A stretch of DNA of 64,000 nucleotides, taken from assembly GCA_030141605.1 (NCBI GenBank), contig JAQGDQ010000619.1, forward strand, positions 53,501-117,500, read 5' to 3'. Numbering within the stretch: position 1 is the first letter of the stretch; every line of letters begins with the position of its first letter. The position numbers were made by a program, and so were the translations under genes. Shown here one piece after another: positions 14,601 through 26,600 of the stretch. Source of the DNA: Tubiluchus corallicola. Taxonomy: Eukaryota; Priapulida; Priapulimorpha; Priapulimorphida; Tubiluchidae. Under the pieces are notes generated by a model, which was not told where the DNA came from, ran no database searches, and saw only the letters and a list, made by a program, of their open reading frames with translations.

Positions 14601-17600
14601 TCATTTGTTTGTCCTGCTTCATTAGTAATTAGTTAGTAGAATTAATTATGAACACAAGCGTTTGCTTACCTATATAGACGGGTTCCCATGCTGGAGGTAC
14701 CCACTTGCTGACGAAGAATATGCTCAACGCTTCTGAGAGGTTCGCTTTCAGCCACACCTCATAAAAGGGGATTCCGTGGCACCATGGACAAGTGTTCTGA
14801 AAATGAAAGTGCACTGTGAATGGCTTCTTCGTATTGTTGAGTTCTTGTTTATATTAGTTACATTATAAGCTATATTATTGTGTATCATATCATATATCGT
14901 ATCACATCATATAATATCATATCATATCACATCATATCATATCATGTCATGTCATATCATATCATGTCATGTCATCTCATGTCATCTCATATCATATATC
15001 ATATCATATCATATCATATCATATCATATCACATCATATCATATCATATCATATCATATCATATCATATCATATCATATCATATCATATCATATCATATC
15101 ATATCATATCATATCATATCATATCATATCATATCATCTATAATATCATATCACGTCATATCATGTCTTGTCATGTCATGTCATGTCATATCATCTATCA
15201 TGTCATGCCATATCATATCATATCATGTCATATCACATCACATCACATCACATCATATCATCTGTCATATCATCCATCATGTCATGTCATGTCATGCCAT
15301 ATTATATCATGTCATATATCATATCATACCATACCATACCATACCATACCATACCATACCATACCATACCATACCATACCATATCATATCATATCATGTC
15401 ATATCATATCATATCATATCATATCATATCATATCATATCATATCATATCATATCATATCATATCATATCATATCATATCATATCATATCATATCATATC
15501 ATACATATATCATATCACATCACATCACATCACATCATCTATCATGTCATGTCATATTATATCATGTCATATATCATATCATATCATATCATACCATATC
15601 ATATCATATCATATCATATCATATCATATCATATCATATCATATCATATCATATCATATCATATCATATCATATCATATCATATCATATCATATCATATC
15701 ATATCATATCATATCATATCATATCATATCATATCATATCATATCATATCATATCATATCGTATCATATCATCAGAGTAGGCATACTACTAGATTATAGT
15801 ATTAGTATCTTATTCATATTGATTTATAGATAGATAGATAGATAACTCATACACTTTGTTTCTTGTAATTACTGTATTTTTGTAACTTATAAAAGCGCTT
15901 TTCCCTACAAACTTAATAAATGATAAATTGAATGTGAGAAAATAAACTGAAACCGAATCTTTCGAAATGTCTGCATATGAATCAAGATTTTCTCTTGCTC
16001 TTATAGGCCCATAGCCTTGTGTGAAAAATTCTTAAATGCTTTATCAGGCACTAGAGAATGCTGCACCAATCTGTGAAGAGCGAGAATGTGAGAACGATCG
16101 AAGTTGAACAAGTTTGGGTCTTGTTAGTAAATGGATGGGTGACTAGGAAAATAGCTTTTGGATGGCATCATCTCTCATACTGCCACCATTATCTTTTTGA
16201 TTATTTAGCCATTAGGGAGGTTTCATACTTATGCTAATCAGCTATGTTTTGGTCCTGCCACATGTTAAGCAGTGTCGTGTTTAGCGTAACTGTTAATAGT
16301 TAACGAATAAGACGGTTGATGATGTATCAAGACTTTGTATTCATGGTGAACTGTTATCTAACGACAAACGACTTTTTAAAAAGAAACTGCATTTGGAAAA
16401 ATCGATGCATTGTTAGGAGCGTTTTTGCTTGTATGGTCACATGCAATTGACCAGTGGTCTACAAAGTGATAAGTGCTGGCTCTGAACAACAGGTTTTCAG
16501 AATCGAATGTTTTTGACCTCGTTTCAGAGAGCCTGCTCACAGGAGAGTCTTTTTTTAATTAGTTCGAGCATCTTGCAAGCACTTGCAACTTCGGCCGCCC
16601 CTTTCGGCGCGTCTTCTCATTTCACTGTCTTCCCTTCGCCTTATTTGCGTTTAATTAGCTGTAGAGGGGCAATCATCCTGATTCCATGTTTGTTCGACAG
16701 GAAAATGCTGACTGTCGCTTTTCTAAATTGCTTCAAACTGTGAAATAAGACGAGGGACTAACAAACACTACCCGTAAATATTAACAAGAATGTTGTTTTA
16801 TGAACTGTGCAATAGCTTCTTTGTGGTCGTAAAGGAAAGGAAATAAATTCGACGTGAAATTTGCAAACGTATTCAAATTTTTTCAGGTTTTGTTTCGCTA
16901 TGATTTCATTGCATTCTCACTACACCAGGGTTGCTAGTGGTGACTGTTTTTTTGTAGAGAGATTCCAAACCAGGTGCGGATGTAATAGTGTTAAAGAAAA
17001 GGGAGTTAAATTATGGAACTCTCTACCAAGAAACGTCACTACCATCACCAAAAATTACAAAAAATCGTTACTAGACAGATATGTATCAACATTAAAGTAA
17101 TTTTTTTCTTTTACATTACTACTCATTAATATTATTCAGTAAAAAATTGTGAATCTAATATTCCGTGCAAATTCGTTCAATATGGGAAATCTACATAAAT
17201 TACGACATTGTGATTTTATCGTCATTTTATTTTACCACTGTTTGTTTCTCAAAATTAGTTTATAAACAATGCTATTGCTATTGTTTGCTACTGCTATAAA
17301 CACACTTGTTGCTATTGTTGTTATGTTTGTTTTTATATTTTTCTTTTTGTTATTGCTTTATTTTGATTAGTTTATTTAAGTAATTAACAATAATTGCATC
17401 CTGTGTCATCAATTCTTTTTTCTGTCATCAATATTAAATTATAAGGGGTGAGTGAGTAGATGACCAACGGTCTTTCCTCGTCCCATCTCCACGGATAAAG
17501 TTACTTTTTCGTAAAATGGAAATTTGTGACACATTTGGAGAAAATAAATGTCTATGTCTATATGTCTATGTCTATGTCTATGTCTATGACTGTGTCTATG

Positions 17601-20600
17601 TCTATGTCTATGACTGTGTCTATGTCTATGTCTATGACTATGTCTATGTCTATGTCTATGTCTATGTCTACGTCTATGTGTCTATGACTATGTCTATGTC
17701 TATGTCTATGTCTATGTCTATGTCTATGTCTATGACTATGTCTATGACTATGTCTATGTCTATGTCTATGTCTATGTCTATGACTATGTCTATGTCTATG
17801 TCTATGTCTATGTCTATGTCTATGTCTATGTCTATGTCTATGTCTATGTCTATGTCTATGTCTATGTCTATGTCTATGTCTATGACTATGTCTATGACTA
17901 TGTCTATGACTATGTCTATGTCTATGTCTATGACTATGTCTATGTCTATATGTCTATATATATTACAGATGTTACATTATTTGACACTGACTATTATGGG
18001 AAAAGAATGATGTGATTTGCAAACGAATTGGTCTTTGCGTTTGTATTTTATCGGCAGTTTTCGCATCTCTCCAGCTGTGCAATGATACATTTTCTACCTC
18101 ATTACTAATCTGGACACGTTTAATTTACGCATACGCGATTGTAGAAGGCCGTATTTTTTTGTTTTTAAGTTTTTGTATAAAAGCTTACAAGGTGTTTCTA
18201 GTGATTGGCATAATCGCAGTAAGCTCTCAACACCATTAAATAAACCATCAGCACAAAGCTAGTAATAAACTATTATTCGCATAATATTACATGATATACT
18301 AAATCACAGGGTTATTAAGTTAAATTTTCCTTCAACTTAATAACGATTTTTTTGAGTTTTTTCGTACTATAAATACCCATATTACTGTAATTATTACAAA
18401 GCATTATAAAAATAACCGTAAGATGAAGGCTATGACCTTGGCTTTTAAATTTCAATACTGGTGAACTGTTTTATAAAATGTAAAGATGATGTGGCGTTTA
18501 TGTGTTTATGTTTATATAGTAAACTTCATACGATAAGCTTTTGTAGATCCAATGTATCTACTTAAATTGTGCATTAAACTGTAATGGAACAATTGTGTAA
18601 ACTGACTTTTGAATGAGATGTTTTATAATTGATTCACTGAATTCAGAAATCAGATTCAGAAATTACTGAATCACTTTAAATAAACTGAATTTGAATTTGA
18701 AATAAATTGAATAGTTCAATCTAGATGACTAACAAACAAGAAGTCACCGAGTAGCAATCTGTATGGTTGTTAATCAAAGCAGAAATCACTTTCAACCAGG
18801 AATTACTAATTAGAAGGTTTCTGTGTTTCTAGCAGGCGAGCATTAAAAAATGGACATTAAAAGCAAATCATCAAGCTGAAATCGATGCGTTTCAAATGTG
18901 AAATTACAGAAACATTTTGGGTATTAGATGGCCAAAGAAAATTTCAAACAAAGATCTATATGAAAAAATAAAAGAAGAACCTTGGACAAGAAAAACAAAA
19001 AGACGCCGTTTAAGATGGATTGGGCACATGCTTAGACTACCTGATGATATTCCAGTGAAGATAGCTCTTCAACAAGCCATAAAACCAGCTAAAAAACCTG
19101 CAGGAGGACAAATGTTAACATATTTAGATTTTGCACAGAAAGATTTAAACACTTCAGCATTGATCCTTAGAGATAAATGCATTTGGGGCCTTGCAGCGAG
19201 TAGGGAGTCCTGGCATAGAGGTGAGCAGAATCATGTCACTGGACGTATGATTCATTGGATGACGATGATGATGATGATGATGATGATCTGGCATAGGGAG
19301 GTGAACAGAATCATGTCACTGGCCGTATGGTTCATTGGATGATGATGATGATGATGATGATTATGATCTGGCACAGGGAGGTGAACAGAATCATGTCCCT
19401 GGACGTGTGATTCATTGGATGATGATGATGATGATGATGATGATTATGATCTGGCACAGGGAGGAGGTGAACAGAATCATGTCCCTGGGCGTGTGATTCA
19501 CTGGATGATGATGATGATGATCTGGCACAGGGAGGTGAACAGAATCATGCCCCTGGACGTGTGATTCATTGGATGATGATGATGATTATGATTATGATGA
19601 TGATTATGATCTGGCACAGGGAGGTGAACAGAATCATGTCACTGGACGTATGATCAATTGGATGATGATGATGATTATGATCTGGCATAGGGAGATGAAC
19701 AGAATCATGCCCCTGGACGTGTGATTCATTGGATGATGATGTGTTTCCAGAGTGCAAGAACGATTGAGGTGAGGCGAAACCCACGAGATAAGGAGAAAAA
19801 CGAGTATAAAAAAATCATTTACTCCGCGATCACCAATCGATCGTGATAGAGACAGATCGATATTCAAAGTTAAACATCAAGAAATATCCAAGACTTGAAA
19901 TTATCTAGGCCTACACTTGTACAGGCATCTGTAACAGCCTGAACTTGTCCAGACAATGAAATTACAGCTCTGTGTTAACATAAGTTTGCTGAAAATTATA
20001 TTCTTATATACCTATGTGTACAAAGTAGTTTTCTTATATTCGCCTCACGTTGTTACTTTTAAAATTTGCGGAAGTTCTATTGTCAGTATTCCTTAAGGCC
20101 AACACAATGACTCTAAGTGCAATAAAACTATTTGTATTGTTGTAATAATAATGGCCCAAGGTATGATTAATAGACAAAAGGGTAACTATAAAATATAGAC
20201 AAGTAAGATAGCGAAAGATTATAGCTACCACGACGTCTGTTATCTTTGTAATTATAAATACGATAATGGTGACGGTAATGACGATGGTTATGATGTTGAT
20301 GATGATGATAAGTTTAAAAGACAATGGCGAAAGTAATAACAACTAAAAGTGGGGATGGTGATGATGATGATAACAGTAACAGTGAACGTCGCTGTGATTA
20401 TGATTTTACTTGGCATTCTCATACATATAGATCTCTTGTAGTTGGGTCATCATGTCAGATGCTGGATTATTTATCATGATAAAATAAAACAGCTAAAACG
20501 TCGCTATTTGTCTAAACTGCTGCTGGTTTATGTGTGAGTCACAAGACAGTGTTTTTGTTGTTGTCGTCATTGCTGCTCTTAAGATTTCTTGTGCTATTTC

Positions 20601-23600
20601 TTTGCATAGCATTCCTAGCACCAGTACCAAAAGATGAACTTGACATACCGAATCTTATCATACTTTTATTGAAGTTATGTTTGTTTTTATAGCATTCCTA
20701 GCATGAGTACCAAAAGTTGAACTTGACAAACCGAATCTTTTGATATAATCATACTTTTATTGAAGTTATGTTTGTTTTTATAGCATTCCTAGCATGAGAA
20801 CCAAAAGTTGAACTTGACAAACCGAATCTTTTGATATAATCATACTTTTATTGAAGTTATGTTTGTTTTTATAGCATTCCTAGCATGAGTACCAAAAGTT
20901 GAACTTGACAAACCGAATCTTTTGATATAATCATACTTTTATTGAAGTTATGTTTGTTTTTATAGCATTCCTAGCATGAGAACCAAAAGTTGAACTTGAC
21001 AAACCGAATCTTTTGATATAATCATACTTTTATTGAAGTTATGTTTGTTTTTATAGCATTCCTAGCATGAGTACCAAAAGTTGAACTTGACAAACCGAAT
21101 CTTTTGATATAATCATACTTTTATTGAAGTTATGTTTGTTTTTATAGCATTCCTAGCATGAGAACCAAAAGTTGAACTTGACAAACCGAATCTTTTGATA
21201 TAATCATACTTTTATTGAAGTTATGTTTGTTTTTATAGCATTCCTAGCATGAGTACCAAAAGTTGAACTTGACAAACCGAATCTTTTGATATAATCATAC
21301 TTTTATTGAAGTTATGTTTGTTTTTATAGCATTCCTAGCATGAGAACCAAAAGTTGAACTTGACATACCGAATCTTATTATACTTTTATTGAAGTTATGT
21401 GTGTTTTTATAGCATTTTTCGAATGCGCGCGAAGCACCTACAGCGTTTAAATCAGAGCAGAACGCAGTACTTCAATTACTCTCTCCTCAAGGCAGTTGTT
21501 GTCACAGTTAAAGAAAGAAAAAGCAATGGCAAGGACATAAAAGAGAACTATTATTTCACGCCCTTAATCCTGACAATATTGTGAGTGGCGCACTACATGC
21601 TTTCGCTTTTATTCAACGCAATTTTATTATTGCAGTGGTGTTAACAAGCGTGTACGAAAACGTTGGGATTATCAGAAACGTATTGCCGTTTTCGTTATTC
21701 TTGATTGAGAAAGAGGATTTTCATGGACACGTCGTTATAGTAATGATTTCAGCAGGATCTTGTACTTTGCTGTATGATTTTGTTAGTGTTGTGAATCAGT
21801 TTCTGTTATTGCATGTTATAAAACTCATCAGAGTGACAACTTGTGACGCAGTGACATCACTGTGACAACTTGTGACACAGTGACATCACATTGACAACTT
21901 GTGACACAGTGACATCACAGTGACAACTTGTGACACAGTGACATCACAGTGACAACTTGTGACGCAGTGACATCACAGTGACAACTTGTGACACAGTGAC
22001 ATCACAGTGACAACTTGTGATACAGTGACATCACAGTGACAACTTGTGACACAGTGACATCACAGTGAGAACTTGTGACACAGTTACATCACAGTGACAA
22101 CTTGTGGCATAGTGACATCACAGTGAAAACTTGTAATACAGTGACGTCACAGTGACAACTTGTGACACAGTGACATCACAGTGACATCATTCAAATCAAT
22201 CGACTGTCAATATTAACTTCTGAGACTTATAAGAGAGAAACAAATCTCCTCTTGTGACACAGTGTGACAACTTGTGATGCAGTGACATCACAGTGACCAC
22301 TTCTGACACAGTGACATCACAGTGACAGCTTGTGACATAGTGACATCATTCAAATCAATCGACTGTCAATATTTACTTCGTTCTGAGACCTATAAGAGAG
22401 AAACAAATCTCCTCCCTCCTCCCACGTCCGCCACCGGGATTTAGAGATATTTTCTATAAATTGAAACGAGAATTTTGAATTGTGAGATACTGATTTTCTA
22501 GTACGTAGACATTTTTAATTTTGATAGCGCTTCAAAAATCGCATGTCACGTGATTTTTTTTGTTTACTAACGAAGAACTGCAATTCTTTGGAAAACTGAA
22601 AATCTAAACAGGGTGTTACCTAATCAAGTTGGTGGGGCTTTCCTGGGTACCGGGCACCTATAGTTTTTTCTCGATAGACATTCTGAAGGCCTTTCTTAAA
22701 AGCAAATGCGTGTATTTTTCTGATCACCCAGTATTAAGTTCACCTGACACTTGCTCTTGTATTTTATCGCTCTCATTACCAGCAGTTCACACTGTGAAAT
22801 CGCTTCCCTCTATCACAGCTGAATACCTTGGCTATAGATTTTCTACTTTTTCTCGCTTCACTGACGTGATTAACCCTCTCACCCTTGAACTCTAATTACG
22901 TCATTTACCGCTATTTACTGACGGTGTGCAACAGCCTTTTGTGAGCAGCGGTTTCCACGAAAACTCATTTATAAACGTGTCTTAGTAAGACAAGTTAACG
23001 GTTTTCTTGTAGCTTTTAAACGGCTTTTAATTTTGTAAGAATCGTAGATGCTTAAAATGAATCACGTCTTTTACTTTCGCTTGCTAGTTTATCATTTGCT
23101 GTTTGACTTTAGGACTTTACTAAATCAGAAACAACTGTTAATGATGTACGAACCCACAATTAACCCTTTCATACCCGTTGTATCCCGTGGGATACGAGAA
23201 TATTTTCTGCCTTTAAAATTAATAAAATTTTAAAAGTGACAGTTATTTGATCTGTTAATAGTTATTTTGCTTTAAGCCAATAACAATAGACTAAAATGGT
23301 GATAAAATGGCAAACTAGAAAATCTACATAGCATAAAAAACTGTGCAAGGTACAGTACTTTAGAGACGACTTTGTACAGATCAGCATAGCATGCATACTA
23401 AATGTCTTAAATACTTTAAAAGATTATCAACAGTTGCAAAATGAAGCACATTTTATGCTTCTATTGAATGTCAATGTATCCCGTGGGATACAGGCTATAT
23501 TTAGCACACCGGCACAGGTTAGAAAAAAAGTTTTTATGTGTAAACAAGATGGACATACTGAACAAAAGTACCAAGCCAAAACATTTTTTCTTATTAAAAA

Positions 23601-26600
23601 AATAATTTGGGACTGAAAGGGTTAATTAAATTTGGATTGCTTTAATTAATTAGTTGCAACATAGACTAGAATTGAACCAGAGACCTTCTGTTTACAAAGC
23701 AGACGCCTTAGACCACTAGATCACCATATTCCCCTGTGACCAAGGCAATCAAAAGTTCACCCAATGACCACTTGATCGAGCCGTTTCCTCTTGTAAGCAA
23801 AATGTCCCTAATTCACATCCCTGAATCTCAACTTGATCTGTTTTGTCATTTTGGTATCTATATTTAGTTATGAGTTTATACTATTATTAATTCAAATTTT
23901 GACAGTAGATTATAATAATTAAGAAAGAGTGTAATATACCAACAGTTCAACATCTTTTTGCACATCATATAAAACGGTTAAGAGTTTTATCAATTTCATC
24001 CCAAATTCAAGTGAAGCATCCCAGTATGAAACTATCACCTAATAGGGTGGAATTAAAACTACCCGGGTTCACTTTATGTGTTGATAGTTTGACAAAGCGA
24101 GTTGAGAAAAACTTTGTTTGTTGACAGTTTGACAAAGCGAATTGAGAAAAACTTAATTTGTTGAGAGTTTGACAAAGCGAGTTGAGAAAAACTTAATATG
24201 TTGACAGTTTGACAAAGCGAGTGTGAAAAACTGAATTTGTTGACAGTTTGACAAAGCGAGTAGAGAAAAACTAAAGTTTGACAGTTTGACAAAGCGAGAT
24301 GAGAAAAACTCAACTTTGACAGTTTCACAAAGCGAGTTGAGAAAAACTAAACTTTGACAGTTTGACAAAGCGAGTGTGAAAAACTGAATTTGTTGACAGT
24401 TTGACAAAGCGAGTTGAGAAAAACTTAATTTGTTGACAGTTTGAGAAAGCGAGTTGAGAAAAACTAAACTTTGACAATTTGACAAAGCGAGTTGAGAAAA
24501 ACTAAACTTTGACAATTTGACAAAGCGAGTTGAGAAAAACTAAACTTTGACAATTTGACAAAGCGAGTTGAGAAAAACTAAACTTTGACAGTTTCACAAA
24601 GCGAGTTGAGCAAAACTAAACTTTAACATCACAGGTGTAGTGAGTCACCTTGACTATTATAGAATTTGGAGTCTGCATTAAATCTTTCCTATTTGATTCA
24701 CAACAATAACATTTCCGCTCATCATCCAATTAAAGAGAAGTTTTACACCATTCTCCGGCAATCATTGTCTCCCCTTCTGTTAAAACCCGAACCACGAACG
24801 TTTTGATTACCCAGAAAAAGCTCTAGTGTAAATGTATTTGATACAGTTCACTGGGTGGACATTTTGTTTCTTCTGACTCAAAATATTCGTGTAAAAATTG
24901 CAGACAAATGTTGAGCTAAGAGCTAAGAGATCCATTCTGTTCAGTTTCTCCTCTATTGAGTTTTTTATTTCATCTATTTCTTCTTTGTTTCTTGTAATCC
25001 ATGCCACATCATCAGCATGCTGCATAGATGTAGTAGTTGACTTACTTTGTAGAGAGCTGTAACTGTGTTCTTGTCTTACTTCATTCGGTATTAATTCAGA
25101 ATCAGTAGTTGTGATCTTCTACGTCTTTCAATGGTATAACTTTGTCATCAGTGAGAGCTATGGCAAGATATAAAGTGGACAGTACAGGGCTTAGGCGTTC
25201 ACCCTGAGGTACTCCTTTGTCTGTAGAAAACGGCTTACTCAATTTCCCTTCACACCTGACTTGAATTAATAAATTTTCTAACATTATATTAGAAATGTTA
25301 TAAATGTCTGGAAATCGTGTGGGTCCTTCATCTGAGTGTTAAACACCCATGTTGCAGTGTGCCAACGTGTTTTTAATTTTGCAAAGATTGTGAAACAATT
25401 CTTTGCGCGATGGCCCGGCGGAGCAGTGATTACACCGACCCATGTCGTTAGCCCAATTACACGTTCCGTAATCTTTAAATTGAAAACTTTCTCAGGATAA
25501 TGGGAGGAAAGATTGTGTTGTGTGTGTTTTAGGCAACATCGCCGTACGTCCGCGTGACAAGCTTAATTTGAGAGCTTATCGTCTCAACCTTTTCTTCTGG
25601 TAAAGTACTTTGAACTCTCTAAACTTGGGTGGCGCTGGTGCAGAAACAATGCAGAGGATGGGAAGGAAAACAACAGCGAGCTAAAACAAGAGTTGCTTAA
25701 CTTGCCCTCGCTCTTTGAAATAAGCTTCTCAATGAACTTCATCCTATAACCGCCAGGGGTCAACGCACGCCTGACTAGAAAAAACATGGCGAACAAAAGA
25801 TGGAATGCTGCGCTTGGTTATGTCTGCAGATTTACTGATATGGGAGTGATACTGAGGGAGATTTATATCTTCTGTACACACGTTTGATTGACAAGGGGAA
25901 CATCTTCAGATTCCCGTTTGAATGGACACCTTTCAGGGATAACTCCTTCATGATCCTGTTTTCACTAATTCCTTCTTCTTGCTATAGAATTTCACGGCGT
26001 CGAAAAATAAGTCAGAGATAATTATGAAAACCTGATAATATGATTACTGTTATAAATACATAACGAAATAACATGAATTGTTGTATGAGTGAGTGAAAGC
26101 TTAAAGGAGTGAATGAATGAATGAATGAATGAACGAACGAACGAACGAACGAAGTTTCACCTACTAATGTTTGCAAAATGTGGCGGAACTTATTTGATGA
26201 ATGGAGATGTTTTTTCACTAAATCACCTATTTGTTATTAATGGCGTGATTGTTCAGTACCTGCTAAATCTTTTGCCTTAGTGAAAATTTTTAAGAGTATT
26301 TCATTTTTGCATACAAGGCCATTAATTTGCGATTAACATCTCATCCCTGCTAGCCACTGGTCACTGTTTGGGTTTAGCTCATTTCGTGTTTAGTAAAATG
26401 ACCTAAGATTGTTCAGTACCTGCTAAATCTTCTGTCTTAGTGAAAATTTTTGAGAGTATTTCATTTTTGCATACAAGGCCATTAATATGCGATTAACATC
26501 TCATCTCTGCTAGCCACTGGTCACTGTTTGGGTTTAGCTCATTTCGTGTTTAGTAAAATGACCCATGATTACAAGCACAAAAGTATTTACTGACAAAGCA

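Larger units (their letters stand above)
2769..14669 (-). other. GT49 intron 2 (11.9 kb, phase 1)
   Basis: Bounded by GTAAGC at the exon 2 end and TTTTTCAG before exon 3. It contains a GA-rich array, two TTAA-flanked elements, a dispersed repeat, LINE tails, a 39-bp minisatellite and a hAT MITE, listed separately. No other exon was recognised inside it. Confidence 0.85.

Noticed and set aside
14878-15833. Open frames of up to 300 codons (Ser-Tyr-His-Ile repeats)
   Set aside because: They are translations of a pentanucleotide microsatellite, open in several frames at once.
17516-18010. 164-codon Met-Ser/Tyr-Val frame
   Set aside because: Generated by the TCTATG hexanucleotide, whose period is a multiple of three.
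22629-22895. 88-codon plus-strand frame as an exon
   Set aside because: No splice sites, family resemblance or conservation evidence visible; on the antisense strand of a GT49 intron.
24074-24515. Leu/Ser-rich minus-strand frames
   Set aside because: Artefacts of the 36-39 bp minisatellite.
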